Positions 22,630-35,433 of a DNA stretch of 64,000 nucleotides are shown piece by piece. The stretch lies in NCBI GenBank assembly GCA_941918925.1, contig OW799235.1, forward strand, positions 18,546,701 through 18,610,700. The letters run 5' to 3'. The notes under the pieces were generated by a model. The model ran no database searches. It was not told the origin of the DNA and worked only from the letters and a program-made list of their open reading frames with translations. Positions within the stretch are counted from its first letter, which is position 1; each line of letters opens with the position of its first letter. This stretch comes from Phyto melanocephala (lineage: Eukaryota; Arthropoda; Insecta; Diptera; Rhinophoridae). The translations under genes were made by a program, and so were the position numbers.

Positions 22630-23485
22630 AGTGGGGTTAAGCAAATTATTCGCCATTTTGTTTCTGCTTCCATCTTGGAATTTACTCTTTTTCTACTAGA
22701 CAAGTCCTTTCAGTTGATGACAATATTATGGACGTTGAACGGGATAAGACCGTAATTTCTGTATATGACGCATATATTCGCCATTTTATTAAGGATGATA
22801 TTTTGGATTTTAACTTTTTATAGTTCATTGAATTTTACTGGTCACTAATATTGAAGGGTTCAAAGGCCATACATTTTTAAATACAATACCGGATTAATAA
22901 ATTTATTTTGCGTAATTTTGTACTGGCGGCCAGTTTGGATTTAACATTTTTTATTAAGTATTATAGTCCTCCTTTCAAGGCTTTTGTTTGACATCCGAGT
23001 GTTTTTTTTTTAAATCTAAAAAATTGATTTGCATTTATGAATATTTTGGTGCTTACATCTCAGTTAATTTCAAACTAATTTCTTAGTTTCTCTTGGAATA
23101 TTTTTGAGACAGCTGCTTGGAATTTGGTGTCTTTGGCATGTTTAAAAATTATTGAGGAACTTTGGAAAATCGATGCAATAAAACAAATTTTAATTATTTA
23201 AAAAAAATTTTGTCTATAACTCGGCCGATTAGAGGAAGATTTTTCAAAATACGACTTACGCACAGCCCTAGAGACATAAAATCTACAAAAGGTATCAGAC
23301 GTTATCAGTGTGATGAAAATTTAAACATTTGTATAAAAAATATGGGAAAAACAAAGGCATAGCACAATTGATTCATAAGCTTTCAGAAAATAAACATCTT
23401 ATGGGGCCAAAAATGAATATTGAATAAATTACAAACAGAATGACAATGCTATATATACCCTTGGTACCTCAGGTGAAGGGTATCA
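22630..23485. repeat. Dispersed repeat with CGCCATTTT modules, long copy
   Basis: Modules TTCGCCATTTTGTTTCTGCT near 22649 and ATTCGCCATTTTATTAAGG near 22774, then ACATCTCAGTTAATTTCAAA near 23055, TCTATAACTCGGCCGATTAG near 23213, TTCATAAGCTTTCAGAAAAT near 23370 and finally AGGTGAAGGGTATC near 23470. The order matches 42590-43190 and, for the first half, 11460-12030. The 66-codon frame at 23162 is part of the repeat and not a recognised protein. Confidence 0.6.
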
Positions 23486-23489
23486 CATC

Positions 23490-24985
23490 AACAACAATTG
23501 CTCTAAACAAGCTACCCTACAAACTCAGAGTTAAGTTTTTTTTTTTTTGCAAAATGTTTAGCTGGCGTAGAAATCTATTAATAGAAAAATGTTTTAGTTC
23601 TCACAATTAAACGCTTTGTTTACATTACAATTGTGTCTCATTTACCTATTTATCCACTCATACGTTTAATTTCTTGCTTATTGTTCACACTGCGTTCACA
23701 TTTATTCGCACATTGCAAAACATGTGCTTTTATGTTTACGAAATGATTCATGTTTGAGTAATTTTTGTATTGAAATGTATTGTTTTGCCTCTTTTTTTTT
23801 GATTTTATTTCGAAAGAAAGTGAAATGACTAGACGTAAATGATTTACACAATTGAAGACAACATCATCATTCGCAGCAACAACAGCAATGACAAACAAAG
23901 TTGCGCTCATAATAAAATTTTACTTTTAAATAATTTCATTTAAATCAGATGAAAGGGAAAGAAGAAAACACTTGTAATGAATTGTAATTGTTGTGGTGAT
24001 TGCAAACAATTAAACGGATATTTAAATTAAAGTTTTTTAAAACCACAGCTACAATATTGTTACTAAGGAAATTATAAAGCCAACAATAATGGGATGAATC
24101 ATAAAATGCAAACATAGACCACAAATTATAAACAACAGTTTATTTGAAAAGTGACATAACACAAGTTTTAATATAATTTTCAAAAAACACACAAATATAA
24201 AATTCTTTTTAAAAAGGCAAATTTAATAAGGAACTGGGCATTATTCTAAAATACATACAAATATTAATGATGAAAACAAAATAACATGAATCCCTCACTA
24301 TTAGATCACATGTCTTACCGGCTGCATTTCAAGAATTTTTTCGAGTTAATAAAATTGAGTTTCTTTAAAATATTTAAATATTGATATGATTCTTGCCACA
24401 TACGGTTCTTTATATTTATAGACTTCTATTATTGAGAATTTTCCTAAAACACACACACACACACACATTTGTACTCTATTTAAACACTTGTACTTAAAAT
24501 TGCAATTTATTTGTGCCAAAAAAATACCGGAAAAAATAACATCAAATATTTTTATATTCGTGAGAACAATAAACTGAAAATATTTTTTTCAAGTTAAAAT
24601 CAACAAAAAACAGATGTTTTTAGGTATGGTATTCGCTTGGTGCTGCAGAAGTTCTTAAACTTTTTTAAAGCTTATTAAATAAAACTATAAGACTGTGCCT
24701 ACCTAAGGCTGCAAAGTAGCACAACAAGTACTTGCAAAGCACTCAAAACAATTTCTTCTGGTTTTTTAGTTTGTAAAACAAAAGAGTGAGAGCAAACAAT
24801 AATATTACACAACGAAGAAGAAACAAGTCAGAAACATACTGATTGAGAGATTGTATTGGAGACTGTATGATAATTTCTATTTACAAGAAAGTATTTAAAT
24901 AGTTCCATTTCTTAATTTTCTATTTTTTTGTAAATATCCAATAACAGTTCACACTATGAAAAAAATATTTAATCAAGATTAAACG
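23490..24985. other. AT-rich spacer with CA microsatellite
   Basis: A short ACACAC run lies at about 24450-24467. The 86-codon minus frame 23650-23910 is not recognised. No other feature is supported. Confidence 0.45.
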
Positions 24986-24989
24986 AAGT

Positions 24990-25410
24990 TGGTAGTAAGG
25001 CTGGTGCAAAGTTACTCTCACACCCCCACCCAGAGAGCAATATCGACCATTGTGACGCCTTAATATAGCAATAATAAGAAGAATATAATAGTAATAGAAT
25101 AAGAATAAAAGAAAGAGAAAAACAAGTGGTGAGGTAGTGGACACCAAATTATTACCAAAAAGAGCTAAACCCTACAATCGACCCATTCTCAATCTAGTGT
25201 CACAAAGCCAGGTTATTCCCATTACGAGTCCACAGCTCGCGACATCCCCCAATTCGCCTAGAAATCTGCTACGTAGCCATTACAACCTTCTAATCTGCAG
25301 TCTGGGATACTGGATACAGAATATGCTCAACTATCTCTCCAACTTCTCCGGACCCTCGCACAGTCTGCACATATCCGACAGGTTAAGTCCCATTCTTACC
25401 GCCATCTAAG
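24990..25410 (-). pseudogene. LINE C-terminal knuckle fragment
   Basis: The segment is visibly more GC-rich than its flanks. Read on the minus strand it gives NLSDMCRLCEGPEKLE, then EIVEHILYPVSQTAD, then RSRFLGELGDVA, in changing frames. This is the layout of the C-x2-C...H knuckle and the closing R-x2-FLG helix found at the C-terminus of RNase H-bearing LINE proteins; the final Cys of the knuckle is replaced by Tyr or lost. No RT or RNase H remains, and a stretch GTGGGGGTGTGAGAG follows as possible 3' untranslated sequence. The plus-strand 90-codon frame 25137-25409 is the shadow. The call rests on a short motif. Confidence 0.4.
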
Positions 25411-25419
25411 AAAAAAAGT

Positions 25420-26480
25420 ATACAAATGGTATACTGACATGGAAACAGTTGTCACTTTGTTTTACAAAATCAACATAGACCGGTATAGCGTACAAATGAT
25501 AAAATTGTTTTACCAAAATGTATGTTCTATTCGGATAATATTTCGCGCACTGCACCTCGATTATGCTCGCCATAATCGTTCTACCGAGACTAGTCGCAGT
25601 GTGGTGAGTAAATTTATTTTCACTAGTAAGATTCACTTGGTTAATTTTGTGCCGTAACTTGAGCCTGCGTCCATACAAATTTTAACTGGCCAAGGAACTA
25701 AAAGTAAACGACCAAAGACAACGTTTCGTTTTTTGGTGAATCTATCCTCTAATAATTGGGTCTAATTTACGTTAACAAATCATATACAGAGATGAGGTCC
25801 ATTTCCGGATCAATGGCTACAAATGGCAACAAACAAGATTGTCAAATTTTTGGACGATACCAATTTACATAATACTTAACAGTTGACAATCCCTTACAAC
25901 AAGTTACCGTTTTCCAGTTCATTAATGACAAGGGCAAACGTTATAGGTGGATGATTACTAGAATCTTTGAGCCACTTACGATATATGGTTTTAACAGCTG
26001 ATGCTGCATTGCACATTCTTCACAGGCAATTTTAGGACATGGTCATTTCTCAATTTTTATGCCTTTAGACTTTTTCCTGTGGAATTTTCTTAGTCGCAGA
26101 TCTATGCCACACGGATGTCATCTTCAAAATTCAGTGTCATATTTTAGACAGAGTCATGGAAAGTTAGATATTTCAGAACCGTGGCAGATATTTGCACGAT
26201 GCTTTACTTTATTTATTTAAAGATAGGAAGCGTTTACCGAATAACCCATTAGTTATACACCATATAGACCAGATAGACAAGCCACACGAGCGCCCAGAGC
26301 CAACATGATCGATGCCATCTTCAATATTTAGTCTCATATTTTAGCCAGAGTCATGGAAAGTTAGATATTTCAGAAACGTGGCAGATATTTGCAAGATGCT
26401 TTAATTTATAGACAGAGTATTTAAAGATAGCAAGCGCTTACTGAATGACCCCTTAGTTAAGATCCATATAGACAAGATAG
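25420..26480 (+). pseudogene. Heavily decayed mariner transposase, 3' end duplicated
   Basis: Pieces of a mariner transposase occur in order on the plus strand. At 25490-25600 the N-terminal DNA-binding region reads QMIKLFYQNVCSIRII. At about 25790 comes DEVHFRINGYKWQQ, with the first catalytic Asp. Near 25945 RYRWMITRIFEP follows, then near 26060 a LDFFLWNFLS block holding the third catalytic Asp. The segment with the second Asp is scrambled. The C-terminal stretch CCGTGGCAGATATTTGCA (GRYLHDAL, near 26180) recurs near 26372, so about 190 bases of the 3' part are duplicated in tandem. Stops and frameshifts are everywhere. Size (about 1.06 kb) fits a whole element before decay. Lineage is probably also DD41D-like. 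Confidence 0.6.
26110..26480. repeat. Tandem duplication, about 190-bp period
   Basis: GTCATCTTCAAAATTCAGTG at 26117 is matched by GCCATCTTCAATATTTAGTC near 26312, and GAGTCATGGAAAGTTAGATA, CGTGGCAGATATTTGCA and GATGCTTTA follow in both copies. The second copy ends with AGATAGACAGGTAGAAAC. The duplication lies inside the decayed mariner and copies its C-terminal coding part. Confidence 0.75.
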
Positions 26481-26489
26481 ACAGGTAGA

Positions 26490-29470
26490 AACAAATTTAA
26501 ACTTTATTCGTATGAATTTATTATACAAAATTTTGGGGGTGGCAAACTACTAGGAACAAGGATCAAGTTTTGCGCCTTCAAAAATGATTTGTTCTAGAAG
26601 AAATGACTTCAGACAGTCAACTTCTGTTTGTCAAGCCTTCGTCATTGCGAAGTTCTCAGTAATTGTCAGAATTTGTTCCAAAATTGCCACTTTTTGTTTG
26701 CCTATGATGATAAATATGATCTTGCAGCCATTGCTGAATATTCACACATTATATGAGCCTCAGCCTCCACTTAGTATTTTCCAAACATCATCCTTCTGGG
26801 TCTTTATTTTGGACAGATGATATTTAAAACTTATATGTCTTGCTACCAAAACAGTCAAACAACAGGTTTACCAATTAAATCCATATACAATACCTTTAAT
26901 GTTTTGCAGCTTTTTGGACACCATTCAACCGTTTTCATTATTTTATTTTCTTAGGTTCATAGAGTTGAACTTTTGCTGTTCCTTAAATTTGTTTGAAGCA
27001 ACTCTTTATTATTAAATGAATTATAAAAATATCGTTCAGCTTAAAAATGTTTATGTTTGACGACTACTAATTTTCCAACTATAATTAGATAAATGGAGGA
27101 GGAAAAGACAAAAGTATGCTGATCCTCGGTTTAGTATTAAATTTTTGTACTTAAGACTTCTTTAAAACTTTTGCAGACATTGGGAGTCCCCATTATATTA
27201 TTACAATCACGTGTCTATTTACAGGGTATTATGTTTATACATCGGCTTAATCTGTGTTTGGGAGTGGGTGCATTTTCTAATTAATTTCCTGTTACAATAT
27301 AAGAGTCACTCCATTGCTTCCCTTATATTTTTTTTTTCACTTCACTGTATGGAATTTCCTTAATATGTACATATGAACGTTTGTTTTTTAGAAAGTAAAA
27401 TATTTGAAGAATTTCTTTTCATTTGTTTAAATTTATAAAATGACCTTCTTCTTTTTCTATATTTAAGGAAATTTAAAACTTTTTCACGCCACCCATTTTT
27501 CGTAGTTTTACCGCAACACAAAAAATTTATTGGCGTTATATAATTTTGTGATTTTGTTGTTGTTCGTGTAGTTGATTTCTTTTTAAATTAATTTTTGTAG
27601 TGGAATGTGCTAAACAAATATTTGCTTTCAGCATTTTTTTCATATTTAATAATCACCGTATGGAAGTATTTCAAGGGAAAATGAAAACAAGGTGGCAGAG
27701 GTAGACAGACAGAACTTAAACGAGTAGAAAAGTTCTTAATACAATTTTGCAGCTCTCTCAAGCAGATATGTTTAAAAATTTACAGGGATATATTTTATCT
27801 TGACAACGTGCTGGGGATACTGTGGCAACTAATCAAAGCGTCTAGACAAAAAGGTAATGCAGAGTATAAAGAGGGAATGTGTCGTACTAGACCCATATGA
27901 TGTTAGCTAATTAGTTTTGCTGGTTTTATTCTCTAAGCTGTTAAAAATTGTATAATTGTGTAAAAAATTATAATTTTCCAAATTAGTTGAGTTTAGAGAT
28001 TTTTTTTAACACTTCCCAAAAAAACTTCCTAAATTACCTTTTAAATAATTTATTACTCACTACAAAGAAAGAAAGATAGTTGCCTTAAAGCAACTAGTAC
28101 AATTACAAGAAAAGAGAGCACTATTACAAACGGGGTTAGAGTGTTTATAGAAAAATACTAGTGCCGATAAGACTAATACTTGAAGTAGTTCAAGGGCACC
28201 ACTTGCAGGTTGATAGAATATTTCTGTGACGGAACAATGATTCGGCAGTTTGAGTTTAAATACAGCTTTTGTAATTAAGATTTTTAAATTATAATCTCCA
28301 GCATCCAATAAATAAAGCATTACTACAGTATATGCCCACAATTAATGGTACTATACAGTCAATTCTAATTGGAGCATTAGGCATCAGCATTTTGTCTTAA
28401 AATAGTGTTAATTAAGGAGAGTGTTCCCCAATGATAGAAAATACCTTTTAAATGACACCGTGTTATAGAAAGATAAGTGCAGATTTTAAATAGCCCAGAG
28501 GCTCAATACGGACAACAACAACAAAGCTATAAAAACATATTAAGCTATAAAAAATTTGCAGCCCATGATGTCCGCCCCTACCAAACGATGGACAATAAAT
28601 TTATATATTGTTCAAAACTATAAAATAAAAAATTACTCCCACAATAGTAATATCAAATGAAAGGGCTTGCCCAGTAGGATACAGTAAATTATATTAAAAG
28701 CAACGTGAAAGATGTTTTATTTTTGCTTTTTTCTCGTTGCTCACATACCAATGCAATGCTTAATTGTTTATGTGCGTTGCACTCTTTCACTCTGACAACG
28801 TACTTAACAAAACTTAATAAATATTTTACATAGCAATTTAAAAAACAAGCGTCAACACAGCCGCTTTGCTCAAAAAGCTTATGCGACACTAACTTCATGT
28901 TTGTTTTTTGTTAATACACGTGAGGCACTGTTGGGATCTGAAAACTTGAATATTGTACCATGCCGATAGCAAAATTGCACAAAACACATATTAAATGTAT
29001 TAACATTTTGCCAAATTAAAATACGCAGATAAAAATTAATCACATTAACAGAAAAAGTAGCAAAAATATCAAATAATATCAAATAACGCTTTCTTCAAAT
29101 TGTAAGTGTTGAAATCATGTCACCGGTCAGCATTTTTAGTACCTATAAAAGCCAACAACTTTTCTGTGGAGTTCGTTTTGTGACTGTCAAAATTCGGTTA
29201 CGTGATAACTTTATTATAATATGACTGCTCTAGAGTTTGAATTGAACATGCATATATAAAAATGTTATGAAATATGATTCAAAGTTTCAAAGTCTCTTTA
29301 AGCAGTTTAAGATTATAGCATTTTTCATCGGGTTTTACATCTGACGAATATACAAAAATAAACTGTGTAATTTTTGAAATTTCTTCGAGTTTACACCACT
29401 GCATTCAAATCAAACGAAACGATAAACTTTAAAAGTAATTATATGTAACTTAAATAGTGTAACAAATGCA
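26490..29470. other. AT-rich spacer, no gene confirmed
   Basis: Frames of 67-93 codons (26584-26820 plus, 28060-28341, 28689-28898 and 28879-29082 minus) show no domain I recognise. No transposon ends stand out. Confidence 0.45.
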
Positions 29471-29475
29471 GTTTA

Positions 29476-30332
29476 TAAAGGGTGATTTTTTAGCTATTAT
29501 CTTTTTGGCAACACTGGTTTAAACAGCTGACGCACGTTTCGTGTTTTGTTTCACTGTCAAACATCTTCAGTTTGAATTGAATTTTATTATCAAAATACTT
29601 GCTCTGTTAAGAAAGTTCATCGCGCGCTTCTTATCGCAAAATTGTGTTCAGCGACGAAGCTCACTTTTGGCTCAATGGGTACGTCAATAAGCAGAATTGT
29701 CGATTTTAGAGTGAAGATCAGCCAGAAGCATTGCAAGAGCTACCAATGCATCCAGAAAAAGTCACAGTTTGGTGCGGTTTATGGGCTGGTGGCATCATTC
29801 AAACGTACTTTTTCAAAGATGATGCGAATCGTAACGTAACTGTGAATGGTGAGCGCTACCGTGAGATGATATCCAATTTTTTTTGCCCAAATTGCAAGAG
29901 CTGGACTTGCATGACATGTGGTTTCAACAAAACGGTGCCACATGCCACACAGCACGCTTAACAATGGACTTATTAACAGGCGAATTCGGTGAACATTTTA
30001 TTTCACGTTCGGGATCGGTCAATTGGCCTCCTAGGTCGTGCGATTTAATGCCTTTAGACTATTTTTTGTGGGGCTATGTTAAAGCTCATGTCTATACACA
30101 CATGCCCGCTTCAATTGACGCATTGGAAGACATCATTGAAGCATTTATTCATGAGATACCGGCCGGATGGACCATTTGAGGCGCAGTCACGGTCAACATT
30201 TGCATGAAATAATCTTCAAAGATTAAATTATATGGACGGTACAATCGATTTAAATAAAGGTTTCATGCATTTTTCTGAATTTTATGTGTTTTTTTTAAAC
30301 TTTCCTATAGCTTTTAAAAAAATCACGCTTTA
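29476..30332 (+). mobile_element. Internally deleted mariner (DD41D group)
   Basis: The left end TAAAGGGTGATTTTTTAGCT and the right end, read inward, TAAAGCGTGATTTTTTTAAA, form diverged inverted repeats. The 857-bp length falls about 400-450 bp short of a complete element. The missing part is the N-terminal half of the transposase: the 5' leader runs straight into the segment just before the first catalytic Asp. Confidence 0.8.
29611..30226 (+). pseudogene. Mariner transposase catalytic domain, DD41D spacing, second Asp lost
   Basis: The remnant begins about ten residues before the first catalytic Asp (KIVFSDEAHFWLNGYV) and continues through HPEKVTVWCGLWAGGI and VTVNGERYREMIS to MWFQQNGATCHTARLTMDLL and PPRSCDLMPLDYFLWGYV. 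In QQNGAT the second catalytic Asp has become Asn; the third, in PLDYF, is intact. Exactly 41 residues separate these positions, the spacing that defines the DD41D (rosa-like) lineage of the Tc1/mariner superfamily. A stop follows KQNCRF, a T8 run near 29876-29884 causes a frameshift, and a small deletion near 30163 removes about a dozen residues and shifts frame before RMDHLRRSHGQHLHEIIFKD. The DNA-binding domain is deleted. Confidence 0.9.
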
Positions 30333-30339
30333 GAAATAA

Positions 30340-31005
30340 ATGCTTTAACCAACTATATTGTTTGATTTTCATTTGACTAAACATAAGATAACAGCTACTA
30401 AAATTTGACGCTATCAATGCTTCGGATATTTGTCGAAATATATCTCTTTAGCTTAAGCTAAAATTCAGAAGAGTTTACTTAATATTTTTTTTGTTGTCAT
30501 CAAGAAAATACTTCTTGAAAATCTTCTTGGATCTCAATCTTTCTTCTGATGTACACACTTTAATAAACATAACATAGAGTGCAAAACATTTCCAATGATT
30601 TTAAAATCTTTAAGGTTATGATAAGCCATCGTTTAGTAGCTGTATGTTCCAGTATCTATGTTGTTATATATCAGACATCCTAAATCTTTAAACAAAATTC
30701 TGCTATAGTATTTTTACTGTATTTTTCTTCTTGTAAACAAGACATCTGCAACATTTATTGCAAGGGATGTATGTAGATGTGATCAGAAACTACCTGGTAA
30801 ACAGTTCTAATGTTTTTTAGAAAATCTGTGACCTTAACCTTTTCATTGCGAACCGATCAGGTAGATTAAGTTTTCATGGCGATTACTTAAGAGAAACTTT
30901 AAATTGATTTAAAAGGGAATATAAATTTAAGACACAACACAATTTTATCAATGGGTTTTTTTGGACAGAAAATACTGCTGCAACCAGAAGGCAACAACAT
31001 TACTA
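30340..31005. other. AT-rich spacer, no gene seen
   Basis: Nothing supported. One GC-balanced patch lies near 30830-30870 (AACCTTTTCATTGCGAACCG) without a long frame. Confidence 0.45.
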
Positions 31006-31011
31006 ACCTGC

Positions 31012-31605
31012 CGTTGCCACATGCAAGTGAAAGTGAAAAAAAACCAATACACTAACACTTTTTTACTAACACAACTACACTTTGGCAACCTGCGACTCAG
31101 CTTGCGAAGAAATTTTTAAGCAAGTAAAATTTTTACAGTTACGGCAAGTAAAGTGACAAGCCGAAAAACAGTGTTGTCTAATACTGAGTTTTTTGTTAAC
31201 TCAACAATATATCATACAATTGTGGTAAATAATTCAGCTAATTTTTTTAATAAATACTTATGTATATATGTATATGAAGAATATTAAGAAAAAAATATAA
31301 ATATTCATTTAAAATGTAAGTTTTAATATAAATATCAATATTTAATAAAAAAAATTATATTAAAAAGTTACATGTCTAAAGGTAACGCTCAATAGTGGCT
31401 ATAGACAACACTTAATTACCAATTGAAGCAGCGCCATTTTTTTTAAATTTGTTTGAAGTTTTTTTGTTGACGACATTTCAAAAATGAACTTGCACTGTGC
31501 TGTGTAGCCACTCAAAAAATTTTTGTGTTTTTTTTGGCATTTCTCCTGATTTTCGTTAGTAATACGTATACACTACTTGCAAGTAAATACTTGCCTGTGG
31601 CAACG
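31012..31605. mobile_element. Candidate inverted-repeat element (CGTTGCCACA ends)
   Basis: The left end CGTTGCCACATGCAAGT is matched by the complement ACTTGCCTGTGGCAACG at the right end. GGCAAC, GGCAAG and CTTGC phrases recur just inside both ends (near 31084, 31143, 31577). There is no coding frame. No target duplication was found. The assignment rests on a 17-base repeat with one mismatch plus the subterminal motifs. Confidence 0.5.
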
Positions 31606-31609
31606 TAGG

Positions 31610-34600
31610 GTAAACGTTTCTACAGTTGTTTGCAGATTTTTTTTTTATTTTCTTTTTTTATTTACACTCATTTTATTGCATTGTTTTGGGAACACGATAA
31701 AGGCATGTGTAAAGGAAGAGTGACTAATGTAGCCGGTATTTCGTAGTGAACGTCTTTTTAAACCTTTTTTTCTAAAGTAAATATTTTTTTAGTTCTTAGT
31801 TTTGTTGTTTCTAATATAAATACATATTGTATGTATATAATGTATTTTGTTGTTGTTGCTGTTACTTTAAAATTCTTCGCCGGTTATATACTGATAAGAA
31901 ATACTAAAAGTATATTTAGGCTAGTAGTATGGACTGAAATAGAAGAGAAAGAAAATAATTTGCAGCAACTATTTTGCAAAAAAGCAGCTGTTTTTTTTGT
32001 TTGTTGTTGCTATTACGGTTTATTTCATTGTTTTTTTTTTTTCTTTTGTTGATATGCTAAAACGCAGAGCAAAAACAAAATAAATAATATAATACACAGT
32101 GGGTCTGGTCTGGTGAAGCATTAATCAAAAACTTTCTAAAAATTAAAAATTATTAAAAAATTTTCATTTTATATTTAGAAGAAACCAATTTCAAGCATCC
32201 TAATAACCTCTAAATGACTTTATAGGATTCAAGCCAACATATTAAAATTGCGGCTCTGAAGTAATCAACGCAGTTTTTATGCTTTTAAAAATAGAACAAA
32301 AAAAAAAAATAGAAAAAATTTCGAGTTTTAGTAGATATTTAAATTTATTGAAAAACGTAAAGGTTCAAAATTAAGATAAGGGCCAATTATGATCCCTAAA
32401 ACAAGAGAGTATTAAAAATTCTTCCTGCTATTATACTGTTTGAGAATCTAGCCTCCAACATTAAATTAGAAATACTGGTCATTTATATCAATATTATCCA
32501 GTATTATTCTTAAACAGATTTACGTCTGCAACTTCAAGCAAAATCACTGTCGAGAGACATGATCATAATTAAATCTGCGACAAGTAGCGACAATTAATCT
32601 CCTTATTTTATTTAATTTACTTTTATTACTATTTTTCGTTAAACCAAAACGACATAAACAAATAACTATTTACAAATGTATACAGTTATCATGAAAATAT
32701 GATGATATTGTTGAATGAGTAAGAGCATAAGAAAAAACGATCCGAAGATAAAATATATTCTATTTTACGAATAAGTTTTTTATTCGATTTTAAATGTCAA
32801 TTTATGTGGAAAGTCTTGTTACGACGAAATTTTGTTTTATAAGTTAACCAGCAGAAGAAGTTTAAGCTGCTGCTTGACCAGACTAATTTTTGACAGAGTA
32901 CAATGACACTATATTCCGAAATCACCACTACACTTTTAAACGTAGGGGTTGCGTTAATTTATGAACAGTCTCCTGTGGCTACTGTAAAACCTAAATGGGA
33001 AAATTTCTACTTAATACGAAGCGTAAAGTTGAAATCAAGTTTCATTGCTCACAGCAATACTAATAGTTTACCGATTACTAAATGTTGATTTACAAAATTT
33101 TTTTTTATATGATAGGAATTGAACTATTATATTAATGGTCAAAAGTAGAAAGGCTCTGACCCGTATTTTTTTACGATATTGAATTTTTTTCAGTGATTCC
33201 TATATATTTAATAAAAATACACCTGGACGCAAATATTTAACGTAATAGTATAAAAAATAACAGTTTTATAAGTAATTATACAAAAAAAATTACATTATTA
33301 TAATACAGTTTCTGTTACGTTTTTAAAATTTTTGGAGTTAGGGCATATCTACTTGTGACCAACGATAATATTTATAAAAAATTTTGAATTTATTTATAAA
33401 AGTTCTTCCACAATTACAGACTTTTATTAAACAAATATGTTATTATTTCATTATATATAAATATGTAGGCGCTTACAAAATGTTAACCTGCCTTTGTTTA
33501 ATAATTTAATCAGCCCCATTGTGCTACATTATTTTGCTAACAGTCTACATTGATGCTTTTTTATAGTATTTTTTATTAGGTAATACAAGAGTAAATAAAT
33601 AACAAAAAAAAAAACAAATCAAATTAAAATTTAATGAAAAAAAATTAAATAAAACAATAATGAAAACAATAACAACAAAAACACACTCACTCACTACTCA
33701 AATGTATGTCAAATAACGCGATTTGAAATTCAAAGCACGCGTGTGGGTGTGTATGACAGCTGAATGAAAAAAAAAAACAAAAAAACGCTAAAACATTGTA
33801 GCAAGAACAATTTGTTTATACAGTTTTTTTGCTTCAGTTCCATCGTCTTTTTAAGGAAAGGGAAATTGATAATTATAACAACAAGCTTCGAAATTACGTT
33901 AAGTAGAGCGTTAATATTTTTTAATTTTTGCGGTTTTAAAATTTAAGCTAATCTTGTTAATGGTAAAATTTTGTGTATCTTTATCTCGATAGTTTAAAAA
34001 CGCTGTACGGGAAATGGCTGTTTAAAAGGAAGTGTTTTTCAAATTTCTCTGAATCACAGAGTTAATTTCATAACTCGCTAACTATTACGTTAGTGAATTC
34101 TAAGAATTTTTTTGTAATTGACAAAACAAAACATAATGGAATTGACTGTAATAGAATTAGCATTAACAGTATTAACTTTGAGCTTTCAAAAGGGCAACTC
34201 GTTTATACGTAAGTATGTACGATGTATAGATTTAAATGAAGATCGTAACTGTATAAAAATAAAACAATCTGTATAAAATAATATTTTAATTAATTCTTTC
34301 CATACTTAGTCTGCAATTATGTTTAAAAATTGTATTAAAAAATTAATTGTTTTTAAAAATATTTATTTTTATTATTTATTTATTTATTTATATTATTATA
34401 GATAAACAACATAATGCATATGGGTTAAACCATCTCAAATCAACTTTAAAAATTTTGAATTTAATTTTTAAAAAGATCGCTGGCCTTTGACCTTATATCA
34501 AATCAAAGACTATCTGATAACTTTTCAAATGCAGTCCTGCTAAGCTACGTCCCTATAATACTTCTTCTTCAAAGTGGTATTTATGTAAGTTCAACTTTGT

Positions 34601-35430
34601 ATATTCTTTTCCCGATTTTAAAGACCTCATACTTTCGGATTTAAATGGTAAGTGACCTCAAACGTTAAATCTTTCTTAAATATATAAAATACTGTATGTG
34701 TATGTAAAATTCGAAGGGGGAGGTGCATCAGTTGGTTGAATTGATATGGAATTATCCATATGATGTTAGTAAAAAATAGCAATATCTTTTAATGTAACCA
34801 TTGCCAGTGATAGTCATGTCTAAAGGGGTGTAAGTCATTCTCAGCTTATCTATAGACACCTCCCAGAATATATGTTACACAAGATTTTATATATCTTATT
34901 AGTAACGTTCCACAAAAAGTGGGTGTAGTCCCACCTTGGAACAATGGTCTAAGTACATAATGGATTTAATCCTATATACTATTTTTTATACATTAAAATG
35001 AAAGCTTATTGCCTTAAAAAATTTTTATACCCACCACCACGTTTTCAGACAAAAAGCATACATAAATAAATACAAATACCCGTCAACTGGTCTTTAATTG
35101 AGGGCATCATATTTTGAAATAAATAAATAAAATCCGTATGATGTGTTTGGAGTTAGACAAAAAGCTTTTAATTAAATAAATTGCCGTTAAAGTTTTTTAT
35201 TGGGTCTTAATGTTTTTTTTTTTCTTTGGTATAAGTAACTGACATAAGTCTGTTGGAGGTAGTTGTATACCTCCAATGAAATCATGTAATATTTATTTTG
35301 GGAAAAAATTTAAACATTTTATATATTGTTTGATATTAAAAATAGACTACAATTTCTGACTTAATTCCTTTTTGCATAACTTCAAAGAGATATTATTGAC
35401 ATTATTTAATTTTGTGAAATTTTATGCTGC
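31610..35430. other. AT-rich spacer, no gene confirmed
   Basis: Low-complexity sequence with TTATT-type runs near 34365-34400. Frames at 31831-32052, 32903-33088 and 33764-33946 are low-complexity or unrecognised. A dispersed-repeat fragment (GACACCTCCCAGAATATAT near 34855, then AAAAAGTGGGTGTAGTCCCA) lies at about 34790-34950. Confidence 0.45.
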
Positions 35431-35433
35431 CAT

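Noticed and set aside
24450..24467. CA microsatellite as a possible regulatory element
   Set aside because: It is a short dinucleotide run with no associated gene; it is mentioned only as part of the spacer.
25137..25409. 90-codon plus-strand frame rich in Ser, Pro and Leu
   Set aside because: The opposite strand shows LINE knuckle motifs (CRLC, EHIL, RSRFLG), so the plus frame is probably a shadow.
27780..27860. GC-balanced stretch ending AAAAAGGTAATG as exon with splice donor
   Set aside because: Only a short stop-free piece exists and no acceptor or homologous protein is recognisable.
31831..32052. 73-codon frame with Cys- and Phe-rich C-terminus
   Set aside because: It is produced by TTG/TTT-rich low-complexity sequence; no signal peptide or domain pattern holds up.
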